Assembly (NCBI RefSeq): GCF_021412565.1
Contig: NZ_JAKCLJ010000001.1
Location: 682,001 to 746,000 of the forward strand
Length of the DNA stretch: 64,000 nucleotides
Direction of reading: 5' to 3'
Source of the DNA: Shewanella sp. AS1
GTDB lineage: Bacteria; Pseudomonadota; Gammaproteobacteria; Enterobacterales; Shewanellaceae
The notes under the pieces: generated by a model
Databases searched by the model: none
What the model saw: only the letters and a program-made list of their open reading frames with translations
Told to the model about the DNA's origin: nothing
Shown: in pieces, positions 53,873-62,780 of the stretch
Position numbering within the stretch: the stretch's first letter is position 1
Layout of the letters: each line of letters starts with the position of its first letter
Translations under genes and position numbers: made by a program

Positions 53873-53976
53873 ACAACAAAAGCGGCCAAGGTATTTCAGG
53901 CAGAACTATTATCCGCAGATACTGACAATCTTGCTTCGTCAATAATCATAATATTTGCGTAAATTAAGCGAGGATG

Positions 53977-53994
53977 TTTGTGTATTTGCACAAA
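53977..53994. promoter_or_regulatory. Dyad TTTGTG-N6-CACAAA, candidate SdaR operator
   Basis: A perfect 6-base inverted repeat with a 6-base spacer, 247 bases before the permease start. It could be the site of the SdaR/CdaR regulator encoded nearby; it also resembles a weak CRP site. Assignment is inference. Confidence 0.4.
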
Positions 53995-54211
53995 TATTGA
54001 GAGAAACCCGCCGCAAAGGGGATTGCCGACAATTTTGGCAGGTTATTCTCTGTTCGTTATGGCAGATATTGTGCAGTTGCATGAGTTCTCTTATCCCTTG
54101 CCGGTGTGATGACAAAAATCTGTGTTCGGGGTAAAATCGCGCCTCTTTTTACGTCGTCGAAATTTCCTCTGCGGCGCGTTGTACTCTTTGATATAGGCGG
54201 GTTTGTGCAAC

Positions 54212-55999
54212 ATGATTTTTGACGTTCCTTTTATTAATGCACAGGCTATTAATGCACAGGCTATTAATGCACAGGCAGCTGCACCTCAGGACAATGCATC
54301 ATTAACGGCATCCTACTCGAGGAGTCACTGTTTTCACCCTTTTTCAAAACAGCATCAAACCGCTAAGTTGCCAGCGCGTTTTACGTTTCCTTTCTATTAC
54401 GACCCGCATCCGCTGGCTACATTAGCTGTAGCCGAATTACAGCATTATCTCGAGAGCCAGAGCCAGAACCAGTGGCAGCATAACTTTGGCCTGGAAGGCG
54501 AGCTTAAGGGCGCCATAGGCAAGATGTTTGGCGTGTTGGTAGTCAAAAGTCCCGAGGGAGAGCTTGGCTATCTGGCGGCCTTTTCTGGCAAATTAGCCGA
54601 GCGCAATTTGATTAATGGTTTTGTGCCGCCTGTGTTCGACATGCTGACCCAAGAGAGTTTCTTTCATGGCGAGCAGCGGCAGATAAACCGGCTCACCCAA
54701 GACTTAACCAAACTGGAAGCGGCGCCGGAGCTGATCTGCTTGTCTGAGGCATGGGTTGCCATGAGCGCTCAGGCAGAGACTGAACTGGAAACCTTACGCC
54801 AGCAGGTGGTCGAGGCGAGAAAGGATCGCAAAGCCAGACGACATGCGGCTGTTGGCCTCTTGTCTGACGCAAAAGTTGCCGAGCTGAACCTTGAGCTAGG
54901 GCGCGAGAGTGTCCTGCAGAAAAATCAGCAGAAGGCGTTAAAGGCAGAGTGGGACAGCAAGCTGGCTGAGATTGATGCTGAGCTGAAACGCAGGCGAGAT
55001 GAGATCAAGGCGCTCAAAAAACGCCGCGCCTCACAGTCCAAGGCACTGCAGACAAAACTCTTTGCCCAGTATCAATTTGTTAACCGCGCCGGAGAGGTGC
55101 AGGATCTTAATCAGCTGTTTCGAGATGCGCCGAGCGGCCAGCCACCAGCGGGTGCGGGAGAGTGCGCCGCACCTAAGTTACTCCAGTTTGCCTTTGAAAA
55201 TGATTTTACCCCCTTGGCCATGGCCGAGTTCTGGTGGGGCGCATCGCCAAAGTCGGAGGTGAAGCAGCATAAGCAGTTTTATGGCGCCTGTCAGGGTAAA
55301 TGTAAGCCGATACTCGGTCACATGCTCAAAGGGATAGAGATGGATGAAGATCCTTTGCTTCGCAATCCCGCCGAAGGCAAGACGCTTGAGATCCTCTATC
55401 AGGATGAGGCCATGCTGGTGGTCAATAAGCCGAGCGAATTTCTCTCTGTGCCGGGGAAAAACATTCAGGATTCGGTTTACAGCCGGATCAGGCAGCAGTT
55501 TCCCGAGGCGACCGGGCCGTTAATCGTGCATCGATTGGATATGTCCACTTCGGGCCTGATGGTGTTGGCGCTAACGAGTGAGGCGAATCGGGCCTTAGTG
55601 CAGCAGTTTATTGGCCGCAGTGTCGAGAAGCGTTATCTGGCTAAACTGGCAGGACAGGTTCAAGGCGATAGGGGAGAGATAAGATTGCCGCTGAGAGTGG
55701 ATCTCGACGACAGGCCGAGGCAGTTGGTGTGTGAGACGCACGGTAAGCCGGCGCACACGCTCTGGCAGGTGAAGGCCCGTGACAGAGAGAACACCTGGCT
55801 CTACCTCTATCCACAGACAGGGCGTACCCATCAGCTGCGGGTGCACTGTGCCCATCAACGCGGTCTGGGTCTGCCTATCATTGGTGACGATCTCTATGGC
55901 ACTAAGGATACGCGTTTACATCTGCATGCCGAGCGTCTGGTGCTGAACCATCCCATCACAGGCGAGCGACTCACCTTCGAAGCCGATGCCGGATTTTAG
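54212..55999 (+). CDS. RluA-family pseudouridine synthase with long coiled-coil N-terminal region
   Basis: A 595-residue protein, started at the ATG at 54212 with AGGCGG 11 bases upstream. The C-terminal third (about 395-590) is a full RluA-type pseudouridine synthase: 'YQDEAMLVVNKPSEFLSVPGK', the catalytic 'IVHRLDMSTSGLMVLAL', 'YLYPQTGRTHQLRVHCAHQRGLGLPIIGDDLYG'. It is preceded by a domain with 'GAIGKMFGVLVVKSPEGELGYLAAFSGKL', and a charged coiled coil (about 180-290) rich in K, R, E and A. The coiled-coil version is known in Shewanella/Vibrio relatives; the target RNA is unknown. Residues 11-25 are INAQA repeats from a tandem duplication. It interrupts the glycerate module. Confidence 0.87.
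   Translation: MIFDVPFINAQAINAQAINAQAAAPQDNASLTASYSRSHCFHPFSKQHQTAKLPARFTFPFYYDPHPLATLAVAELQHYLESQSQNQWQHNFGLEGELKGAIGKMFGVLVVKSPEGELGYLAAFSGKLAERNLINGFVPPVFDMLTQESFFHGEQRQINRLTQDLTKLEAAPELICLSEAWVAMSAQAETELETLRQQVVEARKDRKARRHAAVGLLSDAKVAELNLELGRESVLQKNQQKALKAEWDSKLAEIDAELKRRRDEIKALKKRRASQSKALQTKLFAQYQFVNRAGEVQDLNQLFRDAPSGQPPAGAGECAAPKLLQFAFENDFTPLAMAEFWWGASPKSEVKQHKQFYGACQGKCKPILGHMLKGIEMDEDPLLRNPAEGKTLEILYQDEAMLVVNKPSEFLSVPGKNIQDSVYSRIRQQFPEATGPLIVHRLDMSTSGLMVLALTSEANRALVQQFIGRSVEKRYLAKLAGQVQGDRGEIRLPLRVDLDDRPRQLVCETHGKPAHTLWQVKARDRENTWLYLYPQTGRTHQLRVHCAHQRGLGLPIIGDDLYGTKDTRLHLHAERLVLNHPITGERLTFEADAGF
54233..54277 (+). repeat. 15-bp in-frame tandem array, three copies
   Basis: Three copies of attaatgcacaggct (last base a in copy 3) near the 5' end of the RluA-like gene, encoding INAQA three times. 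Confidence 0.9.
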
Positions 56000-56030
56000 C
56001 CAAGATAAGCCTGTCGGCTTGGGTTACTTA

Positions 56031-57191
56031 TCAGTTGTCCTGCTCTTTGCTGAGTAAAATCTGTCCTAGATAGAGCTGTAATAAGCCATCGAGTTTATTA
56101 AGCTCGACCCCAGTGATCTGGCTTATCTTATCCAGACGGTATCTTAAGGTATTACGGTGGATATAAAGCAGTTTGGCGCACTCGCCCTGATCGCCAAAAT
56201 GGGTCAGGTAGGCCGCCAGTGTCTTACGCAATTGCTGATTATTATCCTGCTGCATCAGCTTCTTAAAGGGGCTTAGTAGCTGCTGTCCTCGCCAGTCCTG
56301 TTTCAGCCCTGAGAGCATTACCAAGAGGGAAAAATCTTCGAACAGGTATTTGCTCTGCTGCGGCTGCATCTGCCTGCCAAACCTCAGTGTTTCCTTGGCC
56401 GTTTGGTAGGAGCGGTGGATATCGCCTGGATGGGGGAAATAGTGCCCCAGGGCGATTTTCAAGTGGCAGCTCATGGAGGCGGGAATACGCTTTAACAGCT
56501 GGTCGATCCGCTGGCTCTCCAGGCTGGCGCGCCACTGTTTACCATCGAGAAAGGCGGGTTTTAAAATCACCAGCTCGCTCATGGACGTCATGGCGATCAG
56601 GTTGCCGCGGGAGGGGTTTTCCAGCAGGTGTAATATCTCTTTTAACATGGAATTACCCAGCGCATGAGGGCCATCGTCCTGCACCTGGATCACAGCCGCG
56701 ACTCTGGGCATGTAGAGATCGATATTGAGCCTTTTGGCCCAGTTTTCCAGCTGGCCTATGTCCTGATATTCCCCCTTGATCAGCTGCAGAATAAACTCCT
56801 CCTGCTGGCGGTTTTGCCACTGGGCCAGTTCGAGGGAGTTGGCCTGTTCCACTATCATCTCGGCGCTCATCTTGAGCAGTTCGCCATAGGCCATCAGGGT
56901 ATCGGGATCGCCGGTAATGCCTATCACACCTATCACTTCCCCCTGATAGTGCAGCGGCAGATTGATCCCAGGTTTCACGCCGTGCAGGCTAGAGGCGCTG
57001 GCCTGATTGATGCTGACGGTGCGGTTTTGACTAATCGCCAGCAGGGCGCCTTCATGGATAAAGCCTATTCTGTGGGGATCGCCCGAGCCCAAGATCACCC
57101 CTCGGTTATTCATCACATTGATGTTGTGGCCTATAATCGCCATGGTGCGATCGACAATCTGTTGTGCTGTGTGTGAGTCTAGAAAGTACAT
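56031..57191 (-). CDS. cdaR: Sugar-diacid/glycerate regulator (CdaR/SdaR)
   Basis: A 386-residue regulator of the CdaR family. The N-terminal putative sugar-diacid recognition domain has 'QQIVDRTMAIIGHNINVMNNRGVILGSGDPHRIG' and 'GVIGITGDPDTLMAYGELLKMSAEMIVEQ'. The C-terminal PucR-type helix-turn-helix has 'LAAYLTHFGDQGECAKLLYIHRNTLRYRLDKI'. In E. coli CdaR activates galactarate, glucarate and glycerate genes. Here it lies near a GntP-type permease and glycerate kinase, matching the Shewanella SdaR glycerate regulator, although an RluA-like gene separates them. Effector: probably glycerate. Confidence 0.9.
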   Translation of the reverse strand: MYFLDSHTAQQIVDRTMAIIGHNINVMNNRGVILGSGDPHRIGFIHEGALLAISQNRTVSINQASASSLHGVKPGINLPLHYQGEVIGVIGITGDPDTLMAYGELLKMSAEMIVEQANSLELAQWQNRQQEEFILQLIKGEYQDIGQLENWAKRLNIDLYMPRVAAVIQVQDDGPHALGNSMLKEILHLLENPSRGNLIAMTSMSELVILKPAFLDGKQWRASLESQRIDQLLKRIPASMSCHLKIALGHYFPHPGDIHRSYQTAKETLRFGRQMQPQQSKYLFEDFSLLVMLSGLKQDWRGQQLLSPFKKLMQQDNNQQLRKTLAAYLTHFGDQGECAKLLYIHRNTLRYRLDKISQITGVELNKLDGLLQLYLGQILLSKEQDN

Positions 57192-57258
57192 GGTGATCGC
57201 GGTGAATCTCCTGATGTTGGATGCTATCAGCCTATCACCATTTGCCTTATTGTGAGCA

Positions 57259-57286
57259 TAAAAAAACCCGCGAATCGCGGGTTTTT
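57259..57286 (-). terminator. Terminator of the mtr operon
   Basis: Minus-strand stem AACCCGCGA/TCGCGGGTT followed by TTTTTATG, about 25 bases after the mtrB stop. Confidence 0.85.
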
Positions 57287-57311
57287 AGAGAGACAGCAAA
57301 CTTCAGTCAGA

Positions 57312-59402
57312 TCACAGCTTGTAGCTCATGCTGAGCATGATCAGCTGGGCATTGTAGTCGTGGTCTATGCTGCCGAAGCTGACAACATTGGGGATGCTGT
57401 CAACGGTCAGGCCGCTTGACTGGTCGTTGTCTGTGTATTTTTCCATCTTATAGTCGAGACGGACGGCGAGCTGCTCAGTCACCTGATATTCGCCATAGAC
57501 ATTGACGTTGTGCACTTTAGCCGTGTAATCACCATAGTCACCGCTTATGCCTTGGGTAACTTGGGTGTTACTGTCTGAATTAGAGTAAGTGTAATCTACG
57601 CCTAGACGCAGTTTTTTCTCTAACAGATTGTTGTAGCTAAGGCCTGCACCGACTACGTCTACCTGATCTTCGATTTCGCCATACCAGTTAGCGACACCAA
57701 AGTTGCTGCTGCCAGCCTGCTCAGAATCGATAGTCTGACGGTTATAGAAGGCGTTTACGAGTATGTCGTCTGTGAGCATATAGTTGACGTTGGCGTCATA
57801 GCTCATATCGGTCGACTCGGTCAGACCAATCACAGTCTCGCTGTAATCATCGAGGGCGTAGCGGGCACCGAAATCGACCGTTAATGCATCGATTGGAGTG
57901 TGGCTGATACGTGCCTCAACCATGGTACGGTTGCGATCGGCCAGGTTGTATTTGCGCAGCAGATCGTTTGACTGGCTGGTGGTCCACTGTGAGGTTTCAT
58001 ATTCTGAACCATCACGTTGACCATAGCTGCCCTTGATCCACATGTCCCAATTTTCCAGGGCACTTAGGCGCAGCTTGCTCCATAGCGTGTGTTCGTCAGT
58101 GGTTTCGCGATCTTGGTTAGTACGCTCGTCACGACGAAAATCATAACCAGTCTCCAACTTCAAGCCACGGGTAAGGCTAAAGTCGGCACCGACTTTGGCT
58201 CTGTGTGTGGTGATGTCGTAGGGATTGTTATAAGCCACCTGACCATTGGTCGAGTTGATGCTGATTTGCGTCCACTGTTCGACGTTAGTGTTGTTTTCAC
58301 GGTCGCTGTAGTCGTAACTGGCGTTAACACGCACGCTGCGGCTCAGGCGTGAAACCACTTTCAACGTAGCACCGCTTAGATCCACTTTCGCGTCTAAGGA
58401 CTCGGTGGGGAGCTGATAGCCGTAGCCTGAGGTCACGAAGGCTTGATCTTGGGTCATCTGGCCATAGTGAACACGGCCACTCATTATGGTGTTACCGGCT
58501 GTGTATTGACCTAACAATGACACTGTATGTGCCTGGTTTTCAGGATCCAGTGCCATAGCGCCCTGGGTCTGAGCGCCGAAAGTGGGGTTAAAGGCGTTGT
58601 CGAAGGTCAGCTGGCTGTACTCGTTCTTGAAGCTTGAACCTGTGTAGCTTAGCGCAGTAAACCAGTTGTCGCCACGCAGCTTAATGCCGGCTTCCACAGT
58701 GTCTGTGATGTAATCTACAGGCTCGGCCAGCATCATAGACTGGTTGAAGAAACTGCCAGAGGCGGTTTTCAGACCTGTCTTCTCTTCACGCTGATAGTCA
58801 ACATAGGTGCTCCACAGAGATTCACCTGTGTACTCAAAACCCAGCCCGGCGCGTTTACGCTTAAGAGAAAGCTCGAACGGATTTAAGCTGTTATAAAGCT
58901 CAAGCATATCTTGGCTTGAACCGGCAGTCTGCCAGTTGCTTGGTAAGCTAAGATCGTCGCTACCAATCCCTAAGTAAGGGCTCATGGCGCTATCTGTGGT
59001 GTAGGTTGCAATCTGGCGATAGTTCAGGCCGATTTTGTACTGGCCAATACGACCGGTATTCACCTCTAAACGGCCATCTTGCATGCCAAGGTTATGGGCT
59101 TCAACAGTTGAGCGGTAACCCGACTCACTGATGTAGTTCACATCGGCATCGACTTTACCTGCAAATGAATCTTCTGCGCCAAAGGCGTTAGCCGAGTGGA
59201 TATCGTCGCTGTCGTTGTAACCAAATCCGCCGCCCACTGTGCCAGATACGCCAGATTCGATCTTGCAGTTTTTACATTCCCACTTGTCGAATTTGACCTT
59301 ATCTGTGTTGGCGTTTTGAATGCCATAGCCGCCAGCGAATGCTGCACCTGGTACTAAAACCGAAGTTAGGGCGAGTGTGACTAAATTTAAATTGAATTTC
59401 AT
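57312..59402 (-). CDS. mtrB: Outer-membrane beta-barrel MtrB of the Mtr electron conduit
   Basis: A 696-residue porin that holds MtrA and docks MtrC across the outer membrane. The signal peptide ends at AFAGGYG. Just after it lies the characteristic CxxC (WECKNCK, Cys 43 and 46) of Shewanella MtrB. The rest is a run of amphipathic beta strands with alternating aromatic residues (about 26-28 strands in the family), ending in '...LIMLSMSYKL'. It lies 12 bases after mtrA in the same transcript. Together with MtrA and MtrC it moves electrons to extracellular iron, manganese or electrodes. Confidence 0.97.
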   Translation of the reverse strand: MKFNLNLVTLALTSVLVPGAAFAGGYGIQNANTDKVKFDKWECKNCKIESGVSGTVGGGFGYNDSDDIHSANAFGAEDSFAGKVDADVNYISESGYRSTVEAHNLGMQDGRLEVNTGRIGQYKIGLNYRQIATYTTDSAMSPYLGIGSDDLSLPSNWQTAGSSQDMLELYNSLNPFELSLKRKRAGLGFEYTGESLWSTYVDYQREEKTGLKTASGSFFNQSMMLAEPVDYITDTVEAGIKLRGDNWFTALSYTGSSFKNEYSQLTFDNAFNPTFGAQTQGAMALDPENQAHTVSLLGQYTAGNTIMSGRVHYGQMTQDQAFVTSGYGYQLPTESLDAKVDLSGATLKVVSRLSRSVRVNASYDYSDRENNTNVEQWTQISINSTNGQVAYNNPYDITTHRAKVGADFSLTRGLKLETGYDFRRDERTNQDRETTDEHTLWSKLRLSALENWDMWIKGSYGQRDGSEYETSQWTTSQSNDLLRKYNLADRNRTMVEARISHTPIDALTVDFGARYALDDYSETVIGLTESTDMSYDANVNYMLTDDILVNAFYNRQTIDSEQAGSSNFGVANWYGEIEDQVDVVGAGLSYNNLLEKKLRLGVDYTYSNSDSNTQVTQGISGDYGDYTAKVHNVNVYGEYQVTEQLAVRLDYKMEKYTDNDQSSGLTVDSIPNVVSFGSIDHDYNAQLIMLSMSYKL

Positions 59403-59414
59403 CTTCTCGTCTCC

Positions 59415-60404
59415 TTAACGCTGTAGCAGCTTGCCAGAAGGATGGTTAGAACCATGAACCTGGCTGTGACAGTTCAGACAGCTGCGAGCGCCGGTAAATG
59501 GATTACCCTCTGCTGTTGAACCGTGTCCTGTGTTACCTAGGTAAGCATTGCTGGCATGGCCATCGCTGGCATGGCACTGCTGACAAAGTTGTGGTGCGCG
59601 TGTCTTTAACATGCCTTCGTTTACGCTGCCGTGTGGGTTATGGCAAGTCGCGCAGTTTTCGGTCACGGGCGCATGTTCCCACAGCTTTGGGCCACGTTTT
59701 TCCGCGTGGCATGAGTAGCAGGTCTCATTAACGCTGGGCTTGACCAGATCGGCATCGCCTAAGGTGCCGTGTGGGTTATGACAATCGCTACATACCATTT
59801 GCGCCCATTTCATTGGGTGGGCAGAGCGCTTGTTCATGTCGGCTTTCTGTTTGGTATGACAGCTGGTACAGACTTCCATCTCTGTGCTTTTTGATAGCAC
59901 AGGGTCTTTGGCGGTATGCACTGAGTGACAAGAAGCACAGGCAACATCGGCGTTGTCATGGTGACCGCCAGTCCAGGACATACGTTTGTCATCCTGGTGA
60001 CAGCTTAAACAGACGCTGTTTTGCTTTTCTGCCGCTAGGCTAGAGTCTGGACCGAAGGTGATCATGGGTTCATTACCACCACGGTTATGTTTACCCATAG
60101 GACCATGGCAGGCTTCGCACTGCAGGCCGGCCATTGGGCTCTTGCTTGAGTTAGCCGAGCCGTGAACACCCTTAAACAGATCCATCACTTTTTCTGATTT
60201 ACGGTGACACATAAGGCAAGAATCAGCTCCTTTAGGAGAATATTCACCGGCGGCAAACTTCTGATCTAAAGTGGTTTCTACTTCATCCGGTGTCATCTTC
60301 TCATCCCATTTGGATGCGACAGCGCCGGAGCTGATGCACAGGGATAGCACCACTGTTGCTAAGGCAACTGGGATAGCGCTTTTAACTTTATTGATGATTT
60401 TCAT
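59415..60404 (-). CDS. mtrA: Periplasmic decaheme c-type cytochrome MtrA
   Basis: A 329-residue secreted cytochrome, started at the ATG at 60404 ([12 protein letters not shown]); the frame is open 19 codons further but that stretch is the mtrC-mtrA spacer hairpin. The signal peptide is followed by ten CXXCH motifs: CLMCH, CEACH, CLSCH, CASCH, CTSCH, CSDCH, CYSCH, CATCH, CQQCH, CLNCH. Spaced His residues serve as distal ligands. It sits inside the MtrB barrel and forms the wire from the periplasm to MtrC. Length and heme number match known MtrA. Confidence 0.97.
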   Translation of the reverse strand: MKIINKVKSAIPVALATVVLSLCISSGAVASKWDEKMTPDEVETTLDQKFAAGEYSPKGADSCLMCHRKSEKVMDLFKGVHGSANSSKSPMAGLQCEACHGPMGKHNRGGNEPMITFGPDSSLAAEKQNSVCLSCHQDDKRMSWTGGHHDNADVACASCHSVHTAKDPVLSKSTEMEVCTSCHTKQKADMNKRSAHPMKWAQMVCSDCHNPHGTLGDADLVKPSVNETCYSCHAEKRGPKLWEHAPVTENCATCHNPHGSVNEGMLKTRAPQLCQQCHASDGHASNAYLGNTGHGSTAEGNPFTGARSCLNCHSQVHGSNHPSGKLLQR

Positions 60405-60433
60405 ATTCGACTTCCTAATCTGCACAAAGAGAG

Positions 60434-60460
60434 TGGGAGTGGGGCGTATCCCCACTCCCA
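60434..60460 (-). other. Stable hairpin in the mtrC-mtrA spacer
   Basis: An 11-base perfect stem TGGGAGTGGGG/CCCCACTCCCA with a 5-base loop sits in the 72-base gap between the mtrC stop and mtrA start. On the minus strand it is followed by CTCTCTTTG, too poor in T for a full terminator. It could protect the upstream mtrC mRNA or lower mtrA/mtrB readthrough. Confidence 0.7.
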
Positions 60461-60476
60461 TATCAAGATGAGCAAA

Positions 60477-62444
60477 TTACATCTTCATTTTTGTGTGATC
60501 TTCAATGATCGGTGCGTGGCAGAAGAAACAGGTTTCTAGCTGAGCGGCATCGTCAGCAACAACTTTATCACCGTCGATAACCGCACCTTGGCTAGCAGCG
60601 TGGGCTTTAACTGTGTCGCTGTCGTGACATGAAGTACAAGTCGCTGTGATAGGTGTGGTGTAAAAACCAGCAGAAGTTGCTAATGCGCCTTTGTTCTGGA
60701 ACGAGTCCAAGTTGAAGTCGTTGTGGCACTGAGTACAGTCTTTGATGATGCCTTGCTGGCCGTGAACCACGTGCAGTTTCATCTCCAACGCGCCTTTGTT
60801 TGCACCGCCAGCATAAGTACCATCTGGTGTGTGACAAGCCACACAGGCGTCAACACCGATAATGGCATTACCTTCGGCATCGGTTGCGTGAGAAACTTGT
60901 TCACTCAGCACGAAACCAGCGTGATGACCTTTGTGAACTTCAAACTCTGGGGTGTGGCAATTTGCACAGGCGCTGAAGGCGACAGAGTCAACGTGACGCA
61001 TGCTTGGGTCTTGACCTGACAGGGTGGCGTAAGCCAGACCCGCTTTCATGCCTGTGTAATTATCTGTATCACCAGTTGCCATAGCTGGATCGCAGTCAGC
61101 AAATGCACCATCTGCAGAGCACATAGCCCAGCCAACGAAGGTGAAGGCAGTTTCATCGTCATCACCGGCGGCGCCCAGATTCAATGGCTTAGTGGTAGTG
61201 TAAACCAGCTTACCGCTATCAATCTTGGCTGCGGCATTAACAACCCCATTTTTAATGGCATCAACAGAGTCTTTACCACCATAGCCTAAAGTGACCTTGT
61301 TTGGACCTACGTTAGTCACCACTTCGAAACGATGGACTTGAGGCAGAATAGTGTTGATATCAACCGCGTTGCCCGCAGCGTCTACCACAGCAATGCTGAT
61401 GGTGGCAGCTTGTGTGCTTGCATCGATAACAGATTCAACATTGATACCATATTGATCAATCAGGGCTTTCTTCTGCACGGCCTTGTCTGTGTGGATAGAC
61501 TCAGTCCAGCTCGCATTGTGACAAGCGATACAGTTAGCATTGTCATTTTGCTGAGAGTGGCCTTTACCCGCTTTGAAGTCGATACCCACGTGACAGCTAG
61601 AGCACACTTCCATGGTCGGTACGCGTGACCAGTTACCCCATTCGGTTAACTCATCATTTTGTACGTGACAGGTTTTACAGTCGTTCTGGATCAGATGTTC
61701 TGCAGATTGGCCTGTGTAATCATTACCATATCTATCGGTAAAGCTTTTTGCCGTGTTATGGATATTGTGTATCAAATGATTCCACTGCTTTTCTGTATCC
61801 ATTGAGCCACTGTGGCAAGTTGCACAGGTTTCTTGGGTGTAATAACCGCTGTGACGTCTGGTTAATGGTTCATCTTCCGCGTGACATGCGGTACATGTTT
61901 CATGAGAGACGATATCTTTGGTGTAAGTAGGGGCATTGCCTTCACCGTCGAAATCTTCAACGATCTCACGGCGAGGAACCGAAGTAACACCGTCAAGCAG
62001 TGTGGAGGTTTTTCCGCCTGCATAAACGTTGAAACGCTGGGTGAGGTTTTGGTCTAAGTCAGCAACATCGAAAGTGAAGCTATAGCTACCATCTTTGTTG
62101 TCTGTGTACTCTGAAGTACGCGCAGTACGTGTCCAAGTGGCACTGTTGCCTGGACCCGTTGCTCCCATTGGAGTCAACTGCGCAGCAACAAGTCCTAAAT
62201 CTTGTAGGCCGATAACAGGCAGATCTTGCTCGTTAGTGGCAAATACAGTGACGGTAGGCACGCCGTCAGTATAAGCAACCTTGGTGATATCGAGATTAAG
62301 GGTATTGATCTCTTGAGCGGCTGGTCCGCCTGGGTTTCCGGGTTCGCCATCTTTACCATCGCTGCCACCACAACCGCTCAAAGCTATGGAAACAGCACCT
62401 GCTGCGAGAAGCAGCGCAAACTTATTGTTTTGTACTTTCATCAT
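60477..62444 (-). CDS. mtrC: Outer-membrane decaheme lipoprotein MtrC
   Basis: A 655-residue cell-surface cytochrome, started at the ATG at 62444 (MMKVQNNKFALLLAAGAVS), with AGGG upstream. The lipobox is LSGC, followed by a Gly/Asp/Pro-rich linker. The sequence follows S. oneidensis MtrC closely by eye ('TKDIVSHE', 'NWSRVPTMEVCSSCH', 'GKGHSQQNDNANCIACHN'). Ten CXXCH: CTACH, CATCH, CKTCH, CSSCH, CIACH in domain II; CANCH, CVACH, CTQCH, CTSCH, CFFCH in domain IV. Domain III has the CX8C disulfide (MCSADGAFADC). It passes electrons from MtrA to extracellular acceptors. Confidence 0.97.
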   Translation of the reverse strand: MMKVQNNKFALLLAAGAVSIALSGCGGSDGKDGEPGNPGGPAAQEINTLNLDITKVAYTDGVPTVTVFATNEQDLPVIGLQDLGLVAAQLTPMGATGPGNSATWTRTARTSEYTDNKDGSYSFTFDVADLDQNLTQRFNVYAGGKTSTLLDGVTSVPRREIVEDFDGEGNAPTYTKDIVSHETCTACHAEDEPLTRRHSGYYTQETCATCHSGSMDTEKQWNHLIHNIHNTAKSFTDRYGNDYTGQSAEHLIQNDCKTCHVQNDELTEWGNWSRVPTMEVCSSCHVGIDFKAGKGHSQQNDNANCIACHNASWTESIHTDKAVQKKALIDQYGINVESVIDASTQAATISIAVVDAAGNAVDINTILPQVHRFEVVTNVGPNKVTLGYGGKDSVDAIKNGVVNAAAKIDSGKLVYTTTKPLNLGAAGDDDETAFTFVGWAMCSADGAFADCDPAMATGDTDNYTGMKAGLAYATLSGQDPSMRHVDSVAFSACANCHTPEFEVHKGHHAGFVLSEQVSHATDAEGNAIIGVDACVACHTPDGTYAGGANKGALEMKLHVVHGQQGIIKDCTQCHNDFNLDSFQNKGALATSAGFYTTPITATCTSCHDSDTVKAHAASQGAVIDGDKVVADDAAQLETCFFCHAPIIEDHTKMKM

Positions 62445-62780
62445 TTTTTCCCTGCATAGGTTTGACATCGACTTAAGTGCATGGACAGTTTTTGTACCGT
62501 TTTTCATCAATTTTGCAGCCTAAGTGAATGCTGGAAATAGAATTCCCCGATGAAATGCTAACGTAACAAGCGCCTAAAATCTGCCTGACTGATGCTAATG
62601 TGTGACCGAGATCTTTCTATTTCTAAAGGGGTAGTTAGGCGGGGGGGGAGAAATAGGTTAACGGCTTATTTGGTGGTTAAAATTTGTGCTGATTGTCGAT
62701 GGTTAAGGCTGTAAAATAAAAAAATCCAGTGATAAAAATCACTGGATTTTTTAGGCTGTTTTAACGCGATATTGTACGGG
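62445..62780. other. Intergenic region between undA and mtrC
   Basis: 336 bases holding the undA terminator, a run of eight G (62641-62648), and the mtrC promoter region. A single TGTGA half-site (around 62602) is present but no full CRP dyad is evident. Confidence 0.5.
62719..62754 (-). terminator. Terminator of the undA-like gene
   Basis: Stem AAATCCAGTGAT/ATCACTGGATTT flanked by an A run and, on the minus strand, TTTTTTATTTTAC, 30 bases after the stop. It separates the cytochrome from mtrC, so mtrC should have its own promoter. Confidence 0.85.

Larger units (their letters stand above)
53731..54211. other. Divergent region between the permease and RluA-like genes
   Basis: 481 bases. A 16-bp tandem duplication (53841-53872) and the dyad TTTGTG-N6-CACAAA (53977-53994) are the only clear structures. 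No ORF with coding character. Confidence 0.5.

Noticed and set aside
62595..62620. CRP site upstream of mtrC
   Set aside because: Only one TGTGA half is present; the other half does not match TCACA at the right spacing.
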